From the NCBI GenBank assembly GCA_016926985.1, contig JAFGNO010000226.1:1-8052 (forward strand): DNA of 8,052 nucleotides, written 5' to 3'. Source of the DNA: Anaerolineae bacterium (GTDB lineage: Bacteria; Chloroflexota; Anaerolineae; Aggregatilineales; UBA3940). The position numbers and the translations under genes were made by a program. The notes under the pieces were generated by a model. That model searched no databases. It was given only the letters and a program-made list of their open reading frames with translations, and was not told the origin of the DNA. Positions 1-7,090 of this stretch are shown here, in pieces (position 1 is the stretch's first letter; each line of letters opens with the position of its first letter).

Positions 1-2367
1 GGCAGGGTCTTTACCGACAAGGATTTTGAGGTTTTCTCCACCATTGCTGCTCAAACCGAGGTCTCTCTGGAAAATGCGCTCTTGTACGCTGAGGCGCAGC
101 AGCAGGCCATCCAGCTTTCCCAGCTCAATAAGATCAGCACCGTTTTAAACGCCGCTCTCAACCCGGAAAAGCTCCTTGAACTGATTGCCGAATCGGTGGT
201 TGATATCTCAGGCTGCGCCAAGTCAGCGATCTACCTGCTGGAGAACGAATCGGAGCATCCTTCGCTGATCCTGACCCAGGCGAAGGGTTTTTCCTCTGAG
301 CACTATATCCGGTCCCGGGATATTGCGGTCCCCCTGACCTCGTCTGAAAGGGAAAATATCCTGGAAGATGGCGTAAGTGTTATTGTCCCTGATATTGGTT
401 CAGAGGATGCGGATATCTCAGCGGCAGCTTTGCTCCTGGCCCGCCGCGAGAAATTTACTGCTTATGCGTACCTGCCGCTCAGGGGGCCAAAACGGATCAT
501 CGGAATGCTGGCGGTTTACTACGATCAACCTCATACATTCCCTGACACCGAGCGTGAGCTGCTGGATACGTTCGCCAATCAGGCCGCACTGGCGATTACC
601 AATGCCCGGATTTACCAGCAGGTGGATATCCAGCTCACCCGCCGGAATGACCAGCTGGAGAATATGCTCCAGTTGAGCCGCCAGTTAAGCTCCAGCCTGG
701 ACCTTGATCGCTTATTCAAATTGATCGTTGACTCGGCAATTGAGGGCTGCGGGGCTGGCGCCGGTGTGCTGGTTCTGGCTGGCAACCCTGAACTGGGCAC
801 CAGAGATATCGACCACCCGCATATGGTCGCCTGGCGCGGATTTGACCCAAGCAACCTGACCCGCGCGCCCCACATGATTGCCGAGGAGCTTGCCAACAGT
901 GAGGTGCTGCAAGAAGGTGAGACCCGGCTGCTGTCTACCGACGATCCAGTGGAAAGCAGCCCGCGCTCGCAGTTGAGTGTGCCCATCTTCCTCGAAAACG
1001 ATGTAATCGGTGCCATTGTCCTTGAGAGCGAGGTCTATAACGCCTTCAATCAGGAAGATGTCAATTACGTGAACCAGCTGGCAGTCCAGGCGGCGGTGGC
1101 GATCCGCAATGCCCAGCTTTACCGGCGCTCGCAGGCGGTCAGCGACCGGCTGCATGCCATTCTGGACACGACCAACGACGGGCTGGTGATGTTTGACCCG
1201 CATCTCCGGATCATCATGACCAATACGCGCATGTCGGAGTTCTGGGATTTTGCCCGCCAGGATTCGACTGCGCCATCGCCCGACCAGTTTATTGCAGACC
1301 CAACCAGTGTGCTGAGTGAAGGGCTTGGTTATAAAGAAGGCGAGTTAAAAGCCCTGGTTCGCCGGGGTATCCAGAACCCTAACATGAGTCCCGGGGCCGA
1401 TCTGTACCTATCAGGGGGCAGCGGCGGAAAACGCCGCCGGTTTGTTGAGCGCACAGCCACGCCTGTCCGTGACGACGGGGGTAATTTTATCGGGCTTCTG
1501 CTCATGTTCCGCGATGTGACCGATCAGAAGGAGCTTGAGGAAACGCGCCAGAATTTCACCAGTATGATTGTCCACGATCTGCGCTCTCCTCTTCAGGCAG
1601 TCATGGGAAGTATGCGGCTCATTTCTGAAGTGAAAAAAGGTGATGACCCGGTGATTGAGCAAGCTACCGAGGTCAGCCAGCGGGCCGTTAAAAAACTGCT
1701 CAACCTGGTGAATAACCTGCTGGACCTGTCCCGGATGGAGCAGGGCGAGCAGGTCATGGATTCTACGTTTGAGAAGCTCTCCCCGATCCTCAAAAACGCG
1801 GCTGAGGAGGTCATGCCGCTGGCCCGCGAGATGGATGCCGTGATCCAGGTAGAAGTTCCCGAAGACCTGCCTTATACCCGCATTGACCGGGACATGATCG
1901 GGCGGGTCGTGATTAACCTGCTGGACAACGCACTGAAATACTCCGAACCAGGCACGCTGGTCAAACTCACGGCTGCCCTTCGCCCGGCGGATGAGAAGGC
2001 CAGGCAGGAGCAGCCCATGCTTGCCATCAGCGTGATCGATCACGGGCCTGGCGTTCCAGATGAATACAAAGAACAGATTTTTGACCGCTATTCCATGATC
2101 CCCGGTCGCAAGGGGCGGCGCAGTTCAACCGGGTTGGGATTGGCTTTCTGCCGGCTGGCGATTGATTCTCACAAAGGCCGGATCTGGGTTGAGAATAATC
2201 CGGAAGGGGGCAGCATTTTCTGTTTCACGCTGCCTGTTGAACAGCCTCCCCCTGAGCCTGATGATGGGCCCAAAACAGATGGCCCCCCCGCCGTCTCGGA
2301 TAAAAAGCCCGAAGCAGTGGATGCCCCTGAAGCCGAGTCAGACAAAACCAGAGACAAGCCAGACTGA
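1..2367 (+). CDS. Multi-GAF/PAS sensor histidine kinase, 5'-truncated by the window edge
   Basis: This is an ATP-dependent protein-histidine kinase that should autophosphorylate and pass the phosphate to a response regulator not present here. The frame is open from base 1, so the true start lies upstream; TTG at 82 is inside the gene. Counting residues from base 1, 1-28 are the end of one GAF domain. Two further GAF domains follow (about 42-205 and 224-374, each ending in an A-I-x-N-A helix), then a PAS domain (about 380-507) ending in FRDVT. HisKA follows with phospho-acceptor His525 (bases 1573-1575) in the box VHDLRSPL. The HATPase_c domain (about 627-747) has an N-box with N639 and N643, a G1 box DHGPGVP and a G2 box TGLGLA, so it looks catalytically intact. 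The last 40 residues are a low-complexity Pro/Asp/Glu/Lys tail. No membrane segment is visible in this part. The stop is TGA at 2365-2367, converging on the next gene 15 bases away. The GAF ligands cannot be predicted. Confidence 0.95.
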   Translation, partial: GRVFTDKDFEVFSTIAAQTEVSLENALLYAEAQQQAIQLSQLNKISTVLNAALNPEKLLELIAESVVDISGCAKSAIYLLENESEHPSLILTQAKGFSSEHYIRSRDIAVPLTSSERENILEDGVSVIVPDIGSEDADISAAALLLARREKFTAYAYLPLRGPKRIIGMLAVYYDQPHTFPDTERELLDTFANQAALAITNARIYQQVDIQLTRRNDQLENMLQLSRQLSSSLDLDRLFKLIVDSAIEGCGAGAGVLVLAGNPELGTRDIDHPHMVAWRGFDPSNLTRAPHMIAEELANSEVLQEGETRLLSTDDPVESSPRSQLSVPIFLENDVIGAIVLESEVYNAFNQEDVNYVNQLAVQAAVAIRNAQLYRRSQAVSDRLHAILDTTNDGLVMFDPHLRIIMTNTRMSEFWDFARQDSTAPSPDQFIADPTSVLSEGLGYKEGELKALVRRGIQNPNMSPGADLYLSGGSGGKRRRFVERTATPVRDDGGNFIGLLLMFRDVTDQKELEETRQNFTSMIVHDLRSPLQAVMGSMRLISEVKKGDDPVIEQATEVSQRAVKKLLNLVNNLLDLSRMEQGEQVMDSTFEKLSPILKNAAEEVMPLAREMDAVIQVEVPEDLPYTRIDRDMIGRVVINLLDNALKYSEPGTLVKLTAALRPADEKARQEQPMLAISVIDHGPGVPDEYKEQIFDRYSMIPGRKGRRSSTGLGLAFCRLAIDSHKGRIWVENNPEGGSIFCFTLPVEQPPPEPDDGPKTDGPPAVSDKKPEAVDAPEAESDKTRDKPD

Positions 2368-2382
2368 GGGTTCTGCTGGCTA

Positions 2383-2667
2383 TCAGACCCCCGGCAGCCG
2401 CGACTGCCCCGGATCGTGGAATTTCTTCTCGCCCCGGCTGCGCGCCATTGCCCGCAGCGCTTCAATGAGGTGTCCGTAATAGCCGCGATAACCCTCGCTG
2501 CGCAGGTAGCCCTCAATCACGTTGGCGGGCATCTGGCTGAGCATGACCTCAAAGATGCGGCTGGCGTCGTTCATGTAGTTTTGCCGCGTCTTTTTGTTGA
2601 TCTCGCCCTTTTGCTCACGCTCCAGCAGCCAGTCCTCAAACTCGTGAAGAATTGTCGTGGTCGCCAT
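2383..2667 (-). CDS. Small helical protein resembling a stand-alone tyrosine-recombinase core-binding domain
   Basis: I cannot name this 94-residue protein. Start ATG (2665-2667) is supported by a strong Shine-Dalgarno GGGAGGT eight bases upstream. The sequence suggests four helices (about 3-20, 24-44, 47-56 and 60-78) and is rich in charged residues. The pattern F10..WL14..R17, then K26-T-R-x-N-Y31 followed by D34 and F39, resembles the SAM-like core-binding (N-terminal) domain of tyrosine recombinases, which is a four-helix DNA-binding fold. No catalytic domain follows, because the convergent kinase gene occupies the DNA beyond its stop. It could be a DNA-binding accessory protein, a decayed recombinase, or an unrelated small helical protein. 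It lies 89 bases downstream of the 7TM kinase gene on the same strand and could be its last cistron. I am confident that it is a real gene, because of the RBS and the tight convergent fit, but not of its function. Confidence 0.75.
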   Translation of the reverse strand: MATTTILHEFEDWLLEREQKGEINKKTRQNYMNDASRIFEVMLSQMPANVIEGYLRSEGYRGYYGHLIEALRAMARSRGEKKFHDPGQSRLPGV

Positions 2668-2675
2668 GCCGGTTT

Positions 2676-2682
2676 ACCTCCC
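2676..2682 (-). promoter_or_regulatory. Shine-Dalgarno site of the 94-residue protein
   Basis: The minus strand reads GGGAGGT eight bases before the ATG at 2667. It is the best ribosome binding site in the window, and it decides the start and supports this short gene as real. Confidence 0.75.
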
Positions 2683-2756
2683 GCGTACACAATCGGTCAG
2701 AAAAAATGGACTGCCTTTGCGCGCTGATTGCTGAAGACAGGTTTACCCGCAGCCGG

Positions 2757-5700
2757 TCAGCCAGGATCGCGCGCCCCATCGTTTTCCTCTTGGCGGGCTG
2801 GCAGCCAGATTTCAAAACAGGCCCCGCCATTCTGGATATCCGGGTTGGCCAACTCAAGCCTGCCCCCGTGCCGCTGGACAATTTCCTGCGCGGTAGCCAG
2901 CCCCAGCCCGGTTCCTGGCGCCCCCGTTGACCGGGCTGCCGCTCCCCGGAAAAATCGCTCAAACAGCCGGCCCTGCTCGTCAGGCGGGATGCCTGGTCCG
3001 GTATCCTGGATAGAGACAGTCACCCATTCCTGATCGTCGGTTATCCGGGTGGCCGTGCGCAGGGTGATGGCGCTCCCCGGGGGGGAATAATTCAGGGCAT
3101 TGTTTAAGAGCACGTCCAGCACCCGGCCCATCAGCATCGTGTCGCCGGCAATCTCCGGCAGGCCAGGCTCGATTTCCATGGTTAGCTGAATGTTTTTCTT
3201 TTCCGCCAGCAGTTCCCGGTCGGCAAGGGTTATCTCGATCAGGTTGTTCATGTTCATGGGCGTGCGCTGTATCTCGATCTCATGCCGGTCCATCCGTGAG
3301 AGGAACAGCAGGTCCTCAACAATATACTCAAGCCTTTTGGTCTCCCGGTTCAGCCGGTCCAGATAAATATCCTGTTTCTGGGGGTTGGCGGTCAGCAGGT
3401 GGTGGTGCAGTTTGATATTGGCAATTGGCGTACGGAGTTCATGTGACACATTGGCGACAAACTCGTCCTTGAGCCTGGTCAGTCGTGTGAGCTGCTGGTT
3501 GGCTTCGCTGAGCTGTGCGGTGCGCTCCTCCACCCGGCGCTCCAGCTCGCTGTATGCTTTCAGCCGGGCGATTGCCAGCGCGATTAATTCGCTGGACTGC
3601 TCAATCCAGTTCACTTCATCCTCCGAGAAACCGCGCGCATCGCGGAAAATGACCAGCACGGCGCCGATGGTGCGATCCCCCATCTGGAGGGGGGCTGCCA
3701 GCAGCCCCCGGGTGATGAAATCGTTTGAACTCAGCATACGTATCTGCTCGCTGATAACGTCGCTTTTCAGGGCGTCGTAAATGGCAATTGCTTCTCCATG
3801 TTCAACCATATACTTTGTGAAGGTGTTGCTCCCCGGTTCAAGCACCAGCTTGCTGTAGGCCTCATGGTTTTCATCTGAGGTGGCCAGCGGGATGGTCGTC
3901 AGGGTCGCCTCGTCCCAGAGCGTGATATGGCAGGTATCTGCTCCAATCGCCCCGGCTATCGTGGTTGCCAGCTCACGGGCCATGGTTTCCAGGTTGCTTA
4001 CCGTATTGGCGATCTGGGTTACCCGGTTGATTGCCGCAAGCTGCTGGTTGCGCTTTTCACTTTCTGCATAAAGGCGCGCATTTCGGATGGCGATTGCAGC
4101 CTGGTCAGCGAATGCCTGCAGGCGTTCCGCATCCCGTTCGTCAAAGGTATTGGGTTTCGCGCTGTCGACGTGCAAAAAACCGATCACCTGATCATCGACA
4201 ATAATTGGCGCGCCGCAATTCGAGCGGATCCATCCTGACCCGGCGATGGGGATCCAGTCCGGGTCTTTGGCTACGTCAGTAATGAGCTGAGGACGTTTCT
4301 GGAGATACATGAGTGACGAAGAGACGAACATATCCTTCTCGATTTGCAGCCCGCGGATCCAGTCGCTGCTGCCGAATTTCTCGTATCCCCGTGTATCGGC
4401 GATCAGGATCGTGTCACCCTCAAACATCATAATGTTGGCGGCATCGTGCGGCACCACTGTCTCAATATGAGTCAGGATACGGTCGAAGACATCCTCCAGG
4501 CTCAGCGTGCTGTTGATGATGGAGGCGGTATCCCGCAGCGCTTCAGAGAGCAGCCGCTGCTCCCGCTCCGATTCATAGATTCGGGCGTTGCTGATCGCCA
4601 TTCCGGACTGTTCGGCAAAGATGAGCAGGTTTTCTGCGTCCTTATCATCGAAGAAGCCCGGCTTCTCGCTGTCCAGTTCAATGAAGCCGATCACCATGTC
4701 GCTCACAATGATCGGCGCGCAGATATGCGAACGGATCCAGCCGGTTTGCGGATACTGGATCCAGCGCGGGTCATTTTGAGTGTCAATGATACAGATTGGC
4801 TTCCGCATGGCGCTCATGAAGCTGAAATAGGGCGTTTCGGCGACGTTGAAGACCAGACTGTGCAGCCAGTCTTTGACGCCCCGCACTTCATACCCCCGGC
4901 TTCTCACAACATGGGCTTTCCCGTTATGCAGTTCCAGGATGTTTGCGCCATCGTAGGCAAAAACCTCCCCGACGTTTTCCAGGATCAGGTCCAGCACCCG
5001 TTCAATATCCAGCGTGCTGTTCAGCGCAGCAGAAATCTTACGGAGTGCCTGAGCGAAGGTCTCGTGCTCCTTCTCTGCCTTTTCTACCTGGCTGATCGCG
5101 GTGATATCGCGCATGACGATCACCTGTCCCACCGCCCTGTTTGGCCAGATCAGTATCGGATTTACAGTGATATCAAAGGTATAATGCTCGCCGTTGAGTT
5201 CGCATTCAAGGGACGAATGCTGGCTGTCCGACCTGCTGAGAGCGTCGAGATCGAGCGGCTCTGTTACCGGGCAAATCTGGCCCAGTTCCTTGCCCAGTAT
5301 GTTTTCCTCCTCTGCGCCAGAAAAAGTGACGGCTGCTTTATTCGCATCCACGACCCGGTGTTGTTCATCGAGAACATAGACCCGGTCAGACATGCTGTCC
5401 AAGACGATACGACGAGAAATCGACAGCATATCTGCTCGCCGCCAGCGCACCACGTCCCACACAATAATGAACCCGAATATCGTGATCAGCAGGGAGGCTG
5501 TCTGGAAAGAACCCAGCAGGCGCAGACCGGACAGTTCGAGGATGTTGACTATCCCGGCCACGCCCGCGAAAATGACCATATCGAGATAATGTCGTTTGAG
5601 GAGATATCCCCCACTGCCTTTTCCTGCCCTGACAGCAAAGGCCAGCCCCAGCCCTATCAGCAGGTAGGAGTAGGCTGAATAGGCATACAGCGCGATCCCA

Positions 5701-6131
5701 TGCGGGCGTTCCAGCATGGGGAATCCCCGGGCGGTCACCAGCCTGGCCTCCTGCCAGACAATATGGTGCAGAGGATTGGTGGCCCCCAGCAGGTAGATGG
5801 CGGCAACAGGCAGCAGAACCGGGATCAGCCAGCGAAAGTTTATCCGCTTTTCCCGACCTGTATAGAGCACGGCCAGCAAGAAAAAGGCAATTGGGACCAA
5901 TACCCGGTTGACAAATTGGAATGAAGCCCAGAAAAGTTTGCCTTCGAGGGAAGTACTGGCCAGCTCACACGCGTAACTGAAAGCCCAACCTGCCCCGGTC
6001 AGCAGTAATAAACAGGGGGCGGCGATTATCTTGCCGGTTCGATATTCCCGTAAGAGGTATATCGCAGCAGCCAGCGACAGCGTGGATGAGGCTATCAGGG
6101 CAAAGGTAAAGGTTGCCAGAACCCAGTTCAT
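2757..6131 (-). CDS. Membrane sensor histidine kinase: 7TM, PAS, three GAF, HisKA, HATPase_c
   Basis: This 1124-residue sensor kinase is probably in the cytoplasmic membrane. Residues 1-229 contain about seven hydrophobic helices (near 5-27, 36-55, 68-91, 100-117, 146-167, 184-202 and 208-228), as in the histidine-kinase N-terminal 7TM family. A PAS domain follows (about 240-346, ending MRDIT). Three GAF domains come next (about 369-518, 540-690 and 703-857), then a short coiled-coil linker (858-890). HisKA carries His897 in the box SHELRTP. HATPase_c has N1010 and N1011 in the N-box, G1 DTGPGIP (1043-1049), F-box FERFFRG and G2 GTGLGLA (1073-1079). All catalytic boxes are intact. The first two GAF domains are clear duplicates of each other. 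The ATG at 6129-6131 is the first ATG/GTG/TTG after an in-frame stop about 24 bases upstream, and AGAGGT precedes it. No receiver domain is fused and no regulator gene is adjacent, so its partner and signal are unknown. Confidence 0.96.
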   Translation of the reverse strand: MNWVLATFTFALIASSTLSLAAAIYLLREYRTGKIIAAPCLLLLTGAGWAFSYACELASTSLEGKLFWASFQFVNRVLVPIAFFLLAVLYTGREKRINFRWLIPVLLPVAAIYLLGATNPLHHIVWQEARLVTARGFPMLERPHGIALYAYSAYSYLLIGLGLAFAVRAGKGSGGYLLKRHYLDMVIFAGVAGIVNILELSGLRLLGSFQTASLLITIFGFIIVWDVVRWRRADMLSISRRIVLDSMSDRVYVLDEQHRVVDANKAAVTFSGAEEENILGKELGQICPVTEPLDLDALSRSDSQHSSLECELNGEHYTFDITVNPILIWPNRAVGQVIVMRDITAISQVEKAEKEHETFAQALRKISAALNSTLDIERVLDLILENVGEVFAYDGANILELHNGKAHVVRSRGYEVRGVKDWLHSLVFNVAETPYFSFMSAMRKPICIIDTQNDPRWIQYPQTGWIRSHICAPIIVSDMVIGFIELDSEKPGFFDDKDAENLLIFAEQSGMAISNARIYESEREQRLLSEALRDTASIINSTLSLEDVFDRILTHIETVVPHDAANIMMFEGDTILIADTRGYEKFGSSDWIRGLQIEKDMFVSSSLMYLQKRPQLITDVAKDPDWIPIAGSGWIRSNCGAPIIVDDQVIGFLHVDSAKPNTFDERDAERLQAFADQAAIAIRNARLYAESEKRNQQLAAINRVTQIANTVSNLETMARELATTIAGAIGADTCHITLWDEATLTTIPLATSDENHEAYSKLVLEPGSNTFTKYMVEHGEAIAIYDALKSDVISEQIRMLSSNDFITRGLLAAPLQMGDRTIGAVLVIFRDARGFSEDEVNWIEQSSELIALAIARLKAYSELERRVEERTAQLSEANQQLTRLTRLKDEFVANVSHELRTPIANIKLHHHLLTANPQKQDIYLDRLNRETKRLEYIVEDLLFLSRMDRHEIEIQRTPMNMNNLIEITLADRELLAEKKNIQLTMEIEPGLPEIAGDTMLMGRVLDVLLNNALNYSPPGSAITLRTATRITDDQEWVTVSIQDTGPGIPPDEQGRLFERFFRGAAARSTGAPGTGLGLATAQEIVQRHGGRLELANPDIQNGGACFEIWLPARQEENDGARDPG
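4062..5027 (-). repeat. Tandem duplicated GAF domains inside the 7TM kinase
   Basis: Residues 369-518 and 540-690 of the kinase are two adjacent GAF copies. Both contain a DW(L/I) segment, a DP-x-WI segment, GWIRS, APIIV, VIGF, D-S-x-KP, a DAE segment and the closing NAR-x-Y helix. My hand alignment of the C-terminal halves gives 39 identities in 73 positions. The third GAF domain (703-857) is much less similar. This points to an internal duplication within this protein family. Confidence 0.75.
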
Positions 6132-6134
6132 CAG

Positions 6135-6140
6135 ACCTCT
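6135..6140 (-). promoter_or_regulatory. Shine-Dalgarno site of the 7TM kinase
   Basis: The minus strand reads AGAGGT only three bases before the ATG at 6131. The spacing is short but usable. An in-frame stop further upstream leaves no alternative ATG, GTG or TTG start. Confidence 0.5.
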
Positions 6141-6163
6141 GGAATAAGGGCGTCACAAGGTGT

Positions 6164-6186
6164 CTGGCTAAGTATAGCACAGCCAG
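6164..6186 (-). promoter_or_regulatory. Possible -10 element framed by an inverted repeat, upstream of the 7TM kinase
   Basis: The minus strand carries TATACT (6171-6176), close to the sigma-70 -10 consensus and about 40 bases before the kinase ATG. It lies between the arms of a perfect 6-base inverted repeat, CTGGCT at 6164-6169 and AGCCAG at 6181-6186. No good -35 hexamer sits at 17-18 bases. If real, it would give the kinase a promoter separate from the acyltransferase gene, and the repeat could be an operator. Chance is a serious alternative. Confidence 0.25.
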
Positions 6187-6231
6187 CCGCAGCCGGATAT
6201 TTGGCCTGGTTTGTGTATACAGGGCTTTGTG

Positions 6232-6939
6232 CTACCGTCCGGTGGACATCTCCGGTTGCTGGCGGGGGTTCTGGTCAGATGTTTTGCTGTAGATACCACG
6301 GTACTGCTGGGGCAGCATTTCGGCCAGCGTGAGCATGATTGTCTCGGTGTGCTTTTCCAGTTCCGCTGTGCGGAACCGCCCATGAGGCAGGTAGAATGGC
6401 TTGCCATAAACGGCGTAAACGTCAGCGCGGCGGAGTTTCTTCCAGGCCGGGATGATATTCTCAGTGCCCCACACCACCACCGGTACCAGCGGCGCGCCGG
6501 AGCGTGTGGCAATATAGGCAGTGCCGACCTTTCCCTCGGACAGCCCGCCGGTTTTGCTGCGCGTTCCCTCAATGGCAATTGCCAGTGCCTTGCCATCCTC
6601 CAGCAGATTGAAGGCCTGGGTCAGCGCCTTCCGGTCAACTTCACCCCGGTTAATGAAAATCGACCCGGCGATCTTCAAGATCGGCGCAAAAAAGGGATGC
6701 CTGATATATTTTTCACCCGCCAGCGCCTGTGTTGTCCGTGGGGCTGTGATGGCGACAATTGGTGAGTCCAGGTGGTGCAGGTGGTTAGCCACCAGGATCA
6801 TCGGCCCTTCTGCTGGCACATATTCCTGCCCTTCCACATGCACCCGTGTCAGCAGGTTCACCAGCAGTCGGATTATAGCTATCATGGGTTTTTGCAGCCA
6901 CGGCCTGATCACCGGGTATCGTGGTTCTTTCATTGGCAT
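6232..6939 (-). CDS. PlsC-family lysophospholipid (1-acylglycerol-3-phosphate) acyltransferase
   Basis: This 235-residue enzyme probably transfers an acyl chain to a lysophospholipid, such as lysophosphatidic acid in phosphatidate synthesis, at the inner face of the membrane. Motif I is NHLHHLD (52-58), matching NHxxxxD, with catalytic His53 and Asp58. Motif II is FINRGE (95-100). Motif III is IEGTRS (123-128), in which the usual proline of PEGTRS is isoleucine. Motif IV is the VPV stretch near 152-154. An N-terminal amphipathic or hydrophobic segment (about 14-30) precedes the domain. Length is typical for compact bacterial PlsC proteins. The start ATG at 6937-6939 has GAGGTAAGG upstream; a second ATG two codons in is possible. 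The stop is TAG at 6232-6234. The downstream kinase starts 100 bases later on the same strand, and a glycosyltransferase is divergent. The exact acyl acceptor cannot be read from sequence; other acyltransferase roles are possible. Confidence 0.92.
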   Translation of the reverse strand: MPMKEPRYPVIRPWLQKPMIAIIRLLVNLLTRVHVEGQEYVPAEGPMILVANHLHHLDSPIVAITAPRTTQALAGEKYIRHPFFAPILKIAGSIFINRGEVDRKALTQAFNLLEDGKALAIAIEGTRSKTGGLSEGKVGTAYIATRSGAPLVPVVVWGTENIIPAWKKLRRADVYAVYGKPFYLPHGRFRTAELEKHTETIMLTLAEMLPQQYRGIYSKTSDQNPRQQPEMSTGR

Positions 6940-6947
6940 GGGTTTTG

Positions 6948-6956
6948 CCTTACCTC
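6948..6956 (-). promoter_or_regulatory. Shine-Dalgarno site of the acyltransferase
   Basis: The minus strand reads GAGGTAAGG, with its AAGG part eight bases before the ATG at 6939. This spacing favours that ATG over the one two codons further in. Confidence 0.5.
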
Positions 6957-6986
6957 GTGTTACTCAGCCTCAACGCAGTCATCCGG

Positions 6987-7035
6987 TTGTGAGACTCTGT
7001 CATTGAATCTAACACATGATCGCCTGGATAGTCAC
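6987..7035. promoter_or_regulatory. Candidate overlapping divergent promoters for acyltransferase and glycosyltransferase
   Basis: The 151-base spacer between the two divergent genes must hold their promoters unless transcription enters from elsewhere. For the + strand, TTGTGA (6987-6992) lies 17 bases from TAACAC (7010-7015), and TTGAAT (7003-7008) lies 18 bases from GATAGT (7027-7032). For the - strand, GTGACT (7030-7035) lies 18 bases from TAGATT (7006-7011). Each hexamer matches the sigma-70 consensus in only three or four of six positions, so these are weak candidates. I see no riboswitch or strong palindrome here. Confidence 0.22.
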
Positions 7036-7090
7036 GGGCCGCCGCTCATTCAGCCTTTCGCCTTCAATGTTTTCGGGCTAAACTCACCGC

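Noticed and set aside
2283..2289. Run of seven C in the first kinase, and a similar run (G7 on the + strand, about 3080-3086) in the 7TM kinase, as phase-variable tracts
   Set aside because: Seven-base runs are short for phase variation, both frames are intact, and in the first kinase slippage would only change the disordered tail.
2373..2397. Hairpin CTGCTGG...CCGGCAG between the convergent stops, as a terminator
   Set aside because: A 7-base stem (one G-U pair) with an 11-base loop exists, but no U-run follows on either strand, so I cannot support an intrinsic terminator.
4344..5678. Long open frame of 444 codons on the + strand
   Set aside because: It lies wholly antisense to the GAF/PAS part of the 7TM kinase, its translation shows no recognisable domain, and the minus-strand frame is clearly the real gene.
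7067..7081. Tiny upstream frame ATG-TTT-TCG-GGC-TAA before the glycosyltransferase
   Set aside because: Four codons with no ribosome site and no regulatory residue pattern; most likely chance.
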